DNA of 19,252 bases, taken from an uncultured Bacilli bacterium (GTDB lineage: Bacteria; Bacillota_I; Bacilli_A; RF39; UBA660). Positions within the stretch are counted from its first letter, which is position 1. Every line of letters begins with the position of its first letter. The stretch spans positions 1-19,252 of the forward strand of contig CAPHZB010000025.1 of the NCBI GenBank assembly GCA_948629335.1. The letters run 5' to 3'. Positions 7,803 through 15,269 of this stretch are shown here, piece after piece. A model generated the notes under the pieces. It saw nothing but the letters and a program-made list of their open reading frames with translations. It did not search any database and was not told the origin of the DNA. A program made the translations under genes and the position numbers.

Positions 7803-8372
7803 TTAATAAAAAATGTTTTCTATTTTTTGATCCGGATGATTTTCTTTCATATCTACACTTTCCCATGGATATGTAAAAAGTTTCTCTCTTGGTAAATCAA
7901 AGCCATAAAATCCTTTTACAATATCTTTTGGCATATTTTCTTCTCCTCTTATACAAATCGTTGAAAATAAAATTTTTGCTTTTGGTAATGTTTTTCTTAT
8001 TTCATCTAAAGCTGTATTTACAGTATCTCCCGAACTATAAGTTCCTTCAACTATCAATAACACCAATTCTTTATTTTTATCTAAATCCTTTAAAGTATTT
8101 AACAATATTATGTGATCATAAATTCCATTTTGCTTTATCTTTTTTACTTGAATTGGAGCAAACTTTATTAGATTCAATTCATTTGCAATATAAACAGCTG
8201 GTACAGCACCACTACGCAAAATTGGAACAACATAATCGATTCTCAAATTATTGTTAATACAATAATCGTTTATTTCTTTGCAAACTTTTAAGCAATAATT
8301 TTTAAAATCATCATGCGACATACTTTTTATTTCATCTTCATATTCTATTTTATCGTTACTTCGTGTATACAT
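7803..8372 (-). CDS. Phosphoribosyltransferase-like protein with a variant PRPP loop
   Basis: A 189-residue protein with the type I phosphoribosyltransferase layout: VVPILRSGAVPAVYIANEL (about 48-66) as the pyrophosphate loop and VLLIVEGTYSSGDTVNTAL (about 104-122) in the position of the PRPP-binding motif. In canonical members two adjacent acidic residues lead this motif (DD or ED, then xxxTGxT); here they are E-G and TG is replaced by SG. It may therefore be a diverged base phosphoribosyltransferase or a regulatory relative. GAGGAGG lies just upstream, and only one base separates the start from the stop of the preceding VOC gene, so translation is probably coupled. Confidence 0.7.
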   Translation of the reverse strand: MYTRSNDKIEYEDEIKSMSHDDFKNYCLKVCKEINDYCINNNLRIDYVVPILRSGAVPAVYIANELNLIKFAPIQVKKIKQNGIYDHIILLNTLKDLDKNKELVLLIVEGTYSSGDTVNTALDEIRKTLPKAKILFSTICIRGEENMPKDIVKGFYGFDLPREKLFTYPWESVDMKENHPDQKIENIFY

Positions 8373-8373
8373 A

Positions 8374-8769
8374 TTAATCCTCCTCTATAATTTCCATTAA
8401 AATTCCATTAGGATCTTTAATAAAAAAGTATGGTCTACCTAATCTTCCTTTAGTAATAGTTATTTCTGAATCAGTTAATTTATTTTCTCCAACAAATTTT
8501 TTTGCTTCATTAATATCTTTTACACCAATTCCAAAATGTTTGTTTCCAATTGTCTTTAAATCAATACCTAAATCCTTTGAATGTTCTGGTAATTTGTTAT
8601 TTTCAATGTAATGAAATATTTCAAGTATCATATCTCCTAATTTTAACATCACAATATCTACATTTTCATCATGATATTCTTTATGTTTGTCAAATCCAAA
8701 TATTTTATAGAAATTCAAGGTTTCTTCTAAATTATCTACACTTATAGTAACATGATTAAAATTAAACAT
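8374..8769 (-). CDS. VOC/glyoxalase-fold metalloprotein
   Basis: A 131-residue protein of the vicinal oxygen chelate superfamily. The two beta-alpha-beta-beta-beta modules are visible as FNHVTISVDNLEETLNFYKIFGF and NKHFGIGVKDINEAKKFV. Likely metal ligands are H6, E50 (in MILEIF), H78 (in KHFGIG) and E126 (in GILMEII), all four in the usual places, so it is probably catalytic. Members act as lactoylglutathione lyases, dioxygenases, or antibiotic-resistance or epimerase enzymes; the sequence does not decide. AAGGAGAAAGG precedes the ATG. It is 30 bases after the YbaK-like gene and one base before the phosphoribosyltransferase gene. Confidence 0.85.
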   Translation of the reverse strand: MFNFNHVTISVDNLEETLNFYKIFGFDKHKEYHDENVDIVMLKLGDMILEIFHYIENNKLPEHSKDLGIDLKTIGNKHFGIGVKDINEAKKFVGENKLTDSEITITKGRLGRPYFFIKDPNGILMEIIEED

Positions 8770-8799
8770 AAACCTTTCTCCTTCTTTTAAATAATTTTA

Positions 8800-9342
8800 T
8801 TATTCCTTTGCTAAATTATCTAACAATTCTACGTTAGATATTTTAAGCAAATATTTACTTGGTAATGAAATCTTTGATTTTTGCAAACCACTACCACATA
8901 TTATTCTTTCTACTTCTAAAACCTTTGGATCAATAAATACCTTCCACTCTTCAGGTAATCCAATAGGATTTATACTGCCATATTCCATTTTAGTTTTGTC
9001 TAAAATATAATCTAATGGAGCAACTGATACTATTCGAGAGTTTGTATACTTTCTAACAGTTGATGACATATTGTACTTATAGCCAGTTGGTACAACAAGA
9101 GCAACATAACTTTTATTTTCGCCTCTTTTGCATTCACATACTAAACAATTTGCTCCAGATTTTATATCAATATTATAATGTTCACACAGTTTTATTCCAT
9201 CCATAAATTCAGGGTTAATTTCAGCCACTAAAATATTTTCTTTTTCCTTTTTGGTAAAAATATTATTAATACAATTATAAGTAGTTTCAGCAAGTAAAGT
9301 TTTATTATCAATTGCTTTTATAAAATTTAAAGTATCTTTCAT
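8800..9342 (-). CDS. YbaK/EbsC-family aminoacyl-tRNA editing (deacylase) protein
   Basis: A 180-residue protein with the YbaK/ProX editing-domain signature: VPTGYKYNMSSTVRKYTNSR (85-104), VSVAPLDYIL, then MEYGSINPIGLPEEWKVFID (119-138) and IICGSGLQKSKISLPSKYLL. In this family free-standing domains hydrolyse mis-charged Cys- or Ala-tRNAs such as Cys-tRNA-Pro; which substrate applies here is not shown. The lysine of VRK and the GSINP loop, which shape the editing pocket, are present. AGAGG, overlapping the stop of the upstream glycosylase gene, is the ribosome-binding site (eight-base spacing). It sits within the accessory operon, 11 bases after the glycosylase. Confidence 0.85.
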   Translation of the reverse strand: MKDTLNFIKAIDNKTLLAETTYNCINNIFTKKEKENILVAEINPEFMDGIKLCEHYNIDIKSGANCLVCECKRGENKSYVALVVPTGYKYNMSSTVRKYTNSRIVSVAPLDYILDKTKMEYGSINPIGLPEEWKVFIDPKVLEVERIICGSGLQKSKISLPSKYLLKISNVELLDNLAKE

Positions 9343-9353
9343 AATCTTATCCT

Positions 9354-10118
9354 CTAATCTATTTTTGTTTTACAATCATCATATAATGGACAATTAATAC
9401 AATTCTTTTTATTGCAAAAATCATTACCTATATTCCATAAGTATTTATCTACTAAATTTGCATCAATTCCTATTTTATTTCCACTTTCTATATACAAACT
9501 AGACAGTTCTTCTATTTGTTTTCTATTTAACTTTTGACTATTAACAATATTGTTTAAATAACTAATTTCAATATCATGTCTATCTAATGGAATATAGCTT
9601 AGTTTATCATTAAAATTACACACACACGATTCATATATCAATCTAAGTAATAAACCACCTGTTTTTTGACCATATCCATTTATATTTCTTACAAATAAAT
9701 TAAGCTCATTGAAATTATTAAATTCTTTAATTTTATCTAATAAGTTATCATATTTAGATAACTCTATTGATAGATTTAGCCACTTATCTACTGCAACATT
9801 AGGATATCTTGGATGAATATTATTTTTCATTATACTTAATAATTCTTCCTTGTTAGTATTAAAGTTTGCTATAACATAATTTGGATTAAATATTTGTGGA
9901 TATATATGATAAGTATTTATCATATTGTTATGATAGTTTTGTGATCTCATACCATAATCTAATAAACAGGAATAAAATATATAAATCAACCATTCATTAC
10001 TTTTATATTTCATTTCGTTTGGAAAATCAACAGTCGCTAAAGTATCTGCATCTTTATCTTTATAATATTCATGTATTTTTTGTATTAAATTATCAATTTT
10101 TTCTTCACTGACTATCAT
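9354..10118 (-). CDS. HhH-GPD superfamily DNA glycosylase with iron-sulfur cluster motif
   Basis: A 254-residue protein with the endonuclease III-like core. The helix-hairpin-helix GYGQKTG (148-154) places a lysine (K152) where the Schiff-base lysine of endonuclease III sits. PLDRHDIEI (178-186) aligns with the catalytic-aspartate loop, with D179 the likely catalytic acid. The C-terminus has C235-x4-C240-x2-C243-x5-C249, a 4Fe-4S pattern; endonuclease III has C-x6-C-x2-C-x5-C, so this spacing is shorter by two. The protein would excise damaged or modified bases and may also nick abasic sites. The long, Tyr/Asn-rich N-terminal region differs from Nth and MutY, so it is not either of those. GGAG precedes the ATG. 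Confidence 0.75.
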   Translation of the reverse strand: MIVSEEKIDNLIQKIHEYYKDKDADTLATVDFPNEMKYKSNEWLIYIFYSCLLDYGMRSQNYHNNMINTYHIYPQIFNPNYVIANFNTNKEELLSIMKNNIHPRYPNVAVDKWLNLSIELSKYDNLLDKIKEFNNFNELNLFVRNINGYGQKTGGLLLRLIYESCVCNFNDKLSYIPLDRHDIEISYLNNIVNSQKLNRKQIEELSSLYIESGNKIGIDANLVDKYLWNIGNDFCNKKNCINCPLYDDCKTKID

Positions 10119-10135
10119 ATCTTATCACTCCAGAT

Positions 10136-10477
10136 TTATTTAAAAAAATCTTCATCAATTAATGGAACAATATCTATTGCAGGTTCTTCATAAGGATGTA
10201 CTTGTCTTAATTTAGAAATTACTGTTTTAACTTTATCTACATCACAAATAAACTCTAATTTTTCTTCTTCTACAAACTCTAATTTATTATTTACGCCAAT
10301 GTACGGATTAGCATTATCATTTGGCATAAAAGTTCCAACTGATTTTGTTGATGAAGTACAATAAGTATAATCCCCAATTATTCCTGCACCTGATTCACAA
10401 ACTGCATTTCTAACTTCTTCAACATTTTCTATTGGAATTGTTACAAAAATTTTTACTCTTTTTATATCTATATTCAT
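10136..10477 (-). CDS. Free-standing NIF3/YqfO insertion-type (CutA-like) domain protein
   Basis: A 113-residue protein. The pattern KIFVTIPIENVEEVRNAVCESGAGIIGDY, TKSVGTFMPNDNANPYIG and the C-terminal HPYEEPAIDI (94-103) matches the small domain found inserted in, or free from, YqfO/NIF3-type dinuclear-metal proteins. This domain has a CutA/PII-like ferredoxin fold; its function is not firmly known. The NIF3 catalytic halves are absent, so it is a single-domain version. AGGAGG lies eight bases before the ATG and overlaps the stop region of the upstream gene fragment, so the two were once cotranscribed. Confidence 0.75.
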   Translation of the reverse strand: MNIDIKRVKIFVTIPIENVEEVRNAVCESGAGIIGDYTYCTSSTKSVGTFMPNDNANPYIGVNNKLEFVEEEKLEFICDVDKVKTVISKLRQVHPYEEPAIDIVPLIDEDFFK

Positions 10478-10492
10478 TTTCTTTTCCTCCTA

Positions 10493-10702
10493 TCAATTTG
10501 TATTATCATCTATACTATTTAAAATTAAATCAATTAATTCCATAGTAGCAACATTATCTTTATCAAAAATGTCATCTTCAATAAAACTTTTGATTTTTCC
10601 AATATATCCATGCAAATATAAATCTTGCACTCCACCTGATGTACTTGTTAAATAAGGTTTAATTAGCCCTGTTCGGCAAGCTATAATAACGTGTCGTGCT
10701 AG
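10493..10702 (-). pseudogene. 3' remnant of an unidentified gene at the head of the accessory operon
   Basis: An open frame of 69 codons before the TGA at 10493 translates to a protein-like sequence including GLIKPYLTSTSGG, DLYLHGYIGKIKSF and ATMELIDLILNSI. It has no usable start: an in-frame TAA lies at 10703-10705, and the only in-frame ATG is 20 codons before the end. The stop overlaps the AGGAGG of the next gene, as expected for the original upstream cistron. I read it as the C-terminal end of a gene whose 5' part has been lost, probably in the rearrangement that also left the inverted-repeat element nearby. I cannot identify the family. Confidence 0.6.
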
Positions 10703-10827
10703 TTAAAAATGGTAATTGTTGAAAAAATGAACAAATATTCAAATGCACTACACATTCAGCTTAATAAAATTTACCTAATTGTAGTAATCTGATATTCTAT
10801 ATTCTTAATAAATATAATATTTTTGTA

Positions 10828-10947
10828 AAAGCAATCGCTGTGTCCTAGTTTATACGTGATGGTTTTATAAATTATAAGAATAGTTTAATTCCCAATTCAT
10901 TATATTTCAATACTATCACGCACTAACTAGGACAGAACGAAAGCAAT
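10828..10947. mobile_element. MITE-like element: imperfect terminal inverted repeats with 8-bp flanking direct repeat
   Basis: The 104 bases from 10836 to 10939 begin CGCTGTGTCCTAGTT and, read from the other end on the opposite strand, CGTTCTGTCCTAGTT. By hand alignment the arms match at 22 of 28 positions and both continue with CGTGAT. They are flanked directly by the perfect 8-bp direct repeat AAAGCAAT (10828-10835 and 10940-10947), which fits a target-site duplication. The interior has no reading frame. Eight-base duplications are typical of IS256, ISL3 and IS6 family transposases among others; the family that mobilised it cannot be named from the ends. Confidence 0.55.
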
Positions 10948-11056
10948 ATAAACTATAGGAATTTGTTTTTATAAGGTAAACCGTTTTTAAAATAATTTAG
11001 TTGTTTTGATTTCGTTAAATTTTGTAACTCTTCACCCCCATTACTTACGTAGAATC

Positions 11057-11224
11057 CTAGGAGTAAAAATTCGCCCTTATGTTAGAAGTTTCCCCCTCTT
11101 GATTAAATGCTATATTATATAGATTATTCTCATAATGGCTCGTTATTTCTTCATCCTCTTCAAAAACTTTATATCTATTATTCTTGGCTTTGATACTATC
11201 TTGTGGTTTCATAAACCCACTCAT
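11057..11224 (-). CDS. Possible small protein, 55 residues, unknown
   Basis: A 55-codon frame starts 40 bases after the truB stop on the same strand. It reads MSGFMKPQDSIKAKNNRY..., is acidic and asparagine-rich, and has a plausible protein composition. It lacks a convincing Shine-Dalgarno site for either ATG (11224 or 11212), and I recognise no family. It could be a real small gene at the end of the truB unit, a remnant, or chance. The rest of the 562-base gap from 10703 to 11264 holds only the MITE-like element and AT-rich sequence. Confidence 0.25.
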   Translation of the reverse strand: MSGFMKPQDSIKAKNNRYKVFEEDEEITSHYENNLYNIAFNQEGETSNIRANFYS

Positions 11225-11264
11225 CTTTTTTATTATAACAAATCGATACCTGTATTTTTAACCT

Positions 11265-12125
11265 TTATAGCATCTTCCACGGTTTCATATACTGTGTATC
11301 TTTTTCATACGTTTTGTAAAGCGCTAAAGGAATACCTTGGTAAGTAAATAATATAGGTTCTTCTTCCTCACTTTTTAAAAGTAAGCAACCATTCTGTATT
11401 TTTTGTTTTTCTTCTAAAGATACTTCGATTCTTTTATATGACTTTAAAACAGTTTCAATAGGAACAAAAGTGTATTCATTCCCTTCAATCTTCTCTAAAG
11501 AATAAGCATCTTCTACTTGAAATTTTCCTTGTTTTGTTCTTTTTAAAGAAGTCATCATCCCTACTGTATTTAGTTTGTTAGCTAAATCACGGATAAATGC
11601 ACGGATATAAGTTCCTTTACTTACAACTACTCTTACTTGGATTTGTGTTTGCTCTTCTGTATAGGAAACATTTTGTAGTTCTACTTCTTGAATATTTACT
11701 TCCCTTTTAGGAAGTTCTACTTCTTCTCCATTCCTTGCATATTCATATAACTTTTTTCCTTTTATTTTAACCGCAGAGTAAATAGGAACTTCTTGTAAAT
11801 ACGTACCAAGCATGCTTTTTAATGCCTCTTCTATTTTTTCTTTGGAAATATGCACTTTTTCTTTTTGCAAAACTTTCCCTGTTACATCAAGTGTATCTGT
11901 TGCTATTCCCAGCTCTGCTTCTAAAATATACTCCTTTTCTAGAGAAGTTAAAATTTCAACTAATTTTGTACTTTTTCCAACACAAACAACAAGTACTCCT
12001 GTTGCTAGAGGATCAAGCGTTCCTGTATGACCAATTTTTTTCGTATGAAAGACTTTGGTTAAAATATTAACAACATCCCTACTTGTCATTCCAGCTGGTT
12101 TATCAACAACTAAAATCCCATCCAT
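11265..12125 (-). CDS. truB: tRNA pseudouridine(55) synthase TruB
   Basis: A 286-residue protein. It opens MDGILVVDKPAGMTSRDVVN and has the catalytic loop KKIGHTGTLDPLATGVLVVC (29-48) with the nucleophilic aspartate D38. SKGTYIRAFIRDLA (about 170-183) is a second core motif. TruB isomerises U55 in the T-loop of elongator tRNAs and acts as a tRNA chaperone. The C-terminal part (about 215-286) is in the place of the PUA-like RNA-binding domain. The length is normal and AAGGGAAG lies upstream of the ATG. It is 107 bases downstream of rarA with no terminator in between, so read-through is possible. The usual partner ribF is not present after it. Confidence 0.95.
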   Translation of the reverse strand: MDGILVVDKPAGMTSRDVVNILTKVFHTKKIGHTGTLDPLATGVLVVCVGKSTKLVEILTSLEKEYILEAELGIATDTLDVTGKVLQKEKVHISKEKIEEALKSMLGTYLQEVPIYSAVKIKGKKLYEYARNGEEVELPKREVNIQEVELQNVSYTEEQTQIQVRVVVSKGTYIRAFIRDLANKLNTVGMMTSLKRTKQGKFQVEDAYSLEKIEGNEYTFVPIETVLKSYKRIEVSLEEKQKIQNGCLLLKSEEEEPILFTYQGIPLALYKTYEKDTQYMKPWKML

Positions 12126-12232
12126 ATTTCTAATTCTTCCCTTCTACTTTTTTACCTTTACAAGAAATATTCATAATCGTAGGTTGTTTCTAGATACATT
12201 AAAATACATTTCTAAAGTTCTTTGCTGTTCCA

Positions 12233-13543
12233 CTACGATTTCTGTTGTTTTTTTACATTCTCTATTTTTTTCATTACTTCTTTGATATTTTTCTCATTCC
12301 CGTGGTTTGTTGGCTCATAATATTTTTTTGTTTTTAACTCTTCTGGTAAACAGACCATACTGGTAACACCTGTACTAGAATCGTGTGCATATTGATATCC
12401 TTCTCCATACCCTAAATCCTTTTCTAACTTTGTTTCAGCATTACGAAGGTGTAGTGGAACTTTTAGATGTGTAGTAGCTAAAGCATCTTTTTTAGCACGT
12501 TCATAAGCTTTATAAAGCGCATTTGATTTAGGGGAAACACTTAAATAAACAACTAATTGTGCTATATTAACATTACACTCTGGCATTCCAATTAATTTTA
12601 CTGCTTCTAATGTACTCACTGCTTGCACTAAAGCATTGGGATTCGCAAGGCCTATATCTTCGGAAGCAAACCTCGTCAGTCTTCGAACAATATATAATGG
12701 ATTTTCTCCAGCTTCTAGCATTCTTGCTGTGTAATATAAGGCTGCATCAGGATCACTATTACGCATCGACTTGTGAAGTGCAGATATAAGATTGTAATGT
12801 TCTTCTCCATTTTTATCATATAGGAAAGTTTTGCTTTGAAGAATACTTTCTAAATCTTTTTTCGTTATATTTTTCTTGTTTACTGTATTTAAAAGATTTT
12901 CTAAAGTATTTAAAGCTTGTCTGGCATCTCCACCTGCTAGAGAAGCAATTAAAGAATAACAATCATCCTCTATTTGAACTATACTATAATATCTTTCTTT
13001 CGCTTTTTTTAAAATGCTTAAGATTTCTTCTTTTTCTAAACTTTTTAAGACAAAAACTTTCATCCTTGATAGTAAGGCCGCATTTACCTCAAAAGAGGGA
13101 TTTTCTGTAGTTGCCCCAATCAATATGATATCTCCATTTTCCACATAAGGTAAAAAAGCATCCTGCTGTGATTTATTGAATCGATGTATTTCATCTACAA
13201 ATAGAATTGTTTTTGTTCCATTCATTTTATTTATTTTGGCTATTTCAAAAATTTCTTTTATTTCCTTAACTCCTGAAGTTACGGCAGATAATTCATGAAA
13301 AGATGCTTTTGTCTTGTGAGCAATTATTTTAGCAAGAGTCGTTTTCCCAACACCTGGTGGACCCCAAAAAATCATAGAAGTAACTGCATCATTTTCAATC
13401 ATCTTTTTAATACCAGAGTTTTCTCCAACGATTTTTCCTTGTCCAACATAGTCAGCAAGTTCTACAGGTCGCATTTTTTCAGCAAGAGGCTTAAAAGTAT
13501 CATTATCTACTGTATCAAAAAGCGTTTGCATATTTCTAATCAT
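12233..13543 (-). CDS. rarA: Replication-associated recombination protein RarA (MgsA), AAA+ ATPase
   Basis: The protein has 436 residues from the ATG at 13543. Walker A is GPPGVGKTT (61-69), Walker B is LFVDEIHRF (114-122), and a sensor region with GATTENPSFEV follows; the C-terminal half has the RarA tetramerisation region (SDPDAALYYTARMLEAGENP, ending near YGEGYQYAHD). RarA belongs to the clamp-loader ATPase group, acts at stalled forks, and unwinds or remodels ends with SSB. The N-terminus (QTLFDTVDNDTFKPLAEKMRP) resembles the Escherichia coli form. A GTG start at 13564 is less likely because GAGG and AAGGA lie inside that extension, before the ATG at 13543; a third ATG at 13531 is also possible. 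No terminator separates it from obg upstream. Confidence 0.93.
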   Translation of the reverse strand: MIRNMQTLFDTVDNDTFKPLAEKMRPVELADYVGQGKIVGENSGIKKMIENDAVTSMIFWGPPGVGKTTLAKIIAHKTKASFHELSAVTSGVKEIKEIFEIAKINKMNGTKTILFVDEIHRFNKSQQDAFLPYVENGDIILIGATTENPSFEVNAALLSRMKVFVLKSLEKEEILSILKKAKERYYSIVQIEDDCYSLIASLAGGDARQALNTLENLLNTVNKKNITKKDLESILQSKTFLYDKNGEEHYNLISALHKSMRNSDPDAALYYTARMLEAGENPLYIVRRLTRFASEDIGLANPNALVQAVSTLEAVKLIGMPECNVNIAQLVVYLSVSPKSNALYKAYERAKKDALATTHLKVPLHLRNAETKLEKDLGYGEGYQYAHDSSTGVTSMVCLPEELKTKKYYEPTNHGNEKNIKEVMKKIENVKKQQKS

Positions 13544-13595
13544 TTCCTTCCACCTCAAATTCACTCATCTCAAACAAAAACGATAGTGAAAATTA

Positions 13596-13626
13596 TCTTT
13601 TATTATGTTCATTAACAATCGATTGT
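13596..13626 (-). promoter_or_regulatory. Possible rarA promoter region with a perfect 12-bp palindrome
   Basis: On the minus strand TTGTTA is followed after 17 bases by TAATTT, a weak promoter match. The -35 overlaps the end of the perfect palindrome ACAATCGATTGT (13615-13626), a position where an operator could act. Neither element is strong enough alone to be sure. Confidence 0.3.
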
Positions 13627-13656
13627 GTTTTCTAATTTTCAGGATTTCCTAGATGT

Positions 13657-14931
13657 TTACTCCCTGTATTCAAATTCTAAATCTAAAATACGAACAGTAT
13701 CCCCTTCTTTAGCGCCCATTTCTCTTAATTTATCATCAATTCCCATTTTCCTTAATTTCATGGCAAAACGTTCTGCTGCTTCATTTGTCTGAAACTTTGT
13801 CATACGAAGAAGTTTTTCTATCTTTTCTCCTCTAACTACCCATGTTCCATTTTCATTATAAATCGTAAATGGCTTTTCTCTTTTAAATTGGTATAAGACA
13901 TGACTTTCAAATTTTTCTTCTTCATAAAGAGGCTGTTTTGGAATATCCTCTAATATCGTGGCGAGAGTAGCCATAGCTTCTTCTAACCCTTCTTTTTTCG
14001 CTGCTGAAATAGGGTAAATTGGTATATCGCTTACTTTTTCCCTAAAAGATTTTAGATTTTCTTCTGATCCTTCTAAGTCCATTTTGTTAGCCAAAATAAT
14101 TTGTGGTTTCTTTAAAATATTTGGATTAAATGCCTCCAATTCTTTATTAATTAATACATAATCCTCAAAAGGATTTCTTCCTTCAAAACCTCCCATATCA
14201 ATGACATGGGCGATGACTCTTGTACGTTCTACATGTTTTAAAAATTGGTCTCCTAAGCCTTCTCCTAAAGAAGCACCTTCAATTAGTCCTGGTAAATCGG
14301 CAATAACAAAAGATTTATTTTCCTTTGTTCTTACGACTCCTAAATTAGGGGTAATTGTCGTAAAGTGATAAGCTGCAATTTTAGGTTTTGATTTAGAAAC
14401 GGAAGAAATAATCGTGGATTTTCCAACACTTGGAAGTCCTACTAAACCAACATCAGCAAGTAGTTTTAATTCTACTTTAATTTTACGAATCTCTCCTGGT
14501 TCTCCATTTTCAGCAAATGCTGGAGCTGGATTAGAACGTGTAGCAAATGCCATATTTCCACGACCTCCCCGACCCCCATAGGCAATAATAACCTCTTCCT
14601 CTTTTTGCGTTAAGTCAGCCATAATTAAATTGGTTTCTAAATCAGTAACAATCGTTCCTTGTGGTACTTTAATCACTAAATCCTCTGCATTTTTTCCATG
14701 CATACCCTTTCCAAGACCATTCGCACCCTTTTTTCCTTTCACAATACGATGATATTTTAAATCGATGAGTGTATTCAATCCTGTATCTACCTTAAAGATA
14801 ATGTTACTTCCGTGGCCTCCATTTCCTCCAAAAGGTCCCCCCATCGAAATATATTTTTCACGGCGAAAAGCCATACAACCATCTCCACCGTCCCCTGCAT
14901 ATAACTCCATCGTCACTTCATCAATAAACAT
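13657..14931 (-). CDS. obg: GTPase Obg (CgtA), ribosome assembly
   Basis: A 424-residue Obg protein with all three parts. The glycine-rich Obg fold (1-157) includes YAGDGGDGC and GGPFGGNGGHG. The G domain has G1 GLPSVGKST (165-173), G3 DLPG (212-215), G4 NKMD (282-285) and G5 SAA. An OCT domain (about 350-424) ends the protein. Obg is an essential GTPase that binds the 50S subunit during assembly; in Bacillus it also links to Spo0A activation and sporulation. AAAGGAGG lies six bases before the ATG. It is downstream of rpmA, the common bacterial order, but here with a 353-base gap and a likely promoter of its own. Confidence 0.97.
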   Translation of the reverse strand: MFIDEVTMELYAGDGGDGCMAFRREKYISMGGPFGGNGGHGSNIIFKVDTGLNTLIDLKYHRIVKGKKGANGLGKGMHGKNAEDLVIKVPQGTIVTDLETNLIMADLTQKEEEVIIAYGGRGGRGNMAFATRSNPAPAFAENGEPGEIRKIKVELKLLADVGLVGLPSVGKSTIISSVSKSKPKIAAYHFTTITPNLGVVRTKENKSFVIADLPGLIEGASLGEGLGDQFLKHVERTRVIAHVIDMGGFEGRNPFEDYVLINKELEAFNPNILKKPQIILANKMDLEGSEENLKSFREKVSDIPIYPISAAKKEGLEEAMATLATILEDIPKQPLYEEEKFESHVLYQFKREKPFTIYNENGTWVVRGEKIEKLLRMTKFQTNEAAERFAMKLRKMGIDDKLREMGAKEGDTVRILDLEFEYRE

Positions 14932-14964
14932 ATAGTTCCTCCTTTCTTAGATTAGAAATTAAAT

Positions 14965-14992
14965 GTTATATTTGCATTTTTTTCTAAAACAA
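14965..14992 (-). promoter_or_regulatory. Likely promoter of obg
   Basis: On the minus strand TTGTTT (14987-14992) and TATAAC (14965-14970) are 16 bases apart. The leader to the obg ATG would be about 28 bases and includes AAAGGAGG. Upstream lie two perfect palindromic sites: CAATCCA/TGGATTG around a three-base centre (15011-15027) and GAATACGTATTC (15081-15092). Otherwise the 353-base gap between obg and rpmA holds no gene. Confidence 0.45.
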
Positions 14993-15269
14993 GTTGTTTA
15001 AATTTTTTATCAATCCATTTTGGATTGTACTATGTTTGATACTTTGTTCTATCTATTAAAATAAAGAGAAGTACTGCATCGAATACGTATTCTAACCTTA
15101 TTGTGTGTGAATGAAAAGCCCCTTATATATAATCTATCTGTTGCTATGAAAAAGAAAAAGTTTTTGAAATTCTTTTTTAAATAGTATTCCTATTATGCCT
15201 ACACTATTTTGCACCATTCTCCATCCCCTTTATAAAGCTATTTTACCATACTTTTGAAGCTTTTTAGAC

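Noticed and set aside
7148..10702. Integron gene-cassette array
   Set aside because: Genes are spaced by 1-40 bases with no attC-like repeats between them and no integrase in the window; an ordinary operon explains the layout.
10836..10939. Bidirectional terminator instead of a MITE
   Set aside because: The arms are separated by about 48 bases, no T run follows on either strand, and an exact 8-bp direct repeat flanks both ends, which a terminator would not explain.
11135..11347. Plus-strand frame of 70 codons overlapping the 3' end of truB
   Set aside because: It runs antisense into truB, has no ribosome-binding site and has the Phe/Leu/Ile-rich composition usual for the reverse strand of AT-rich genes.
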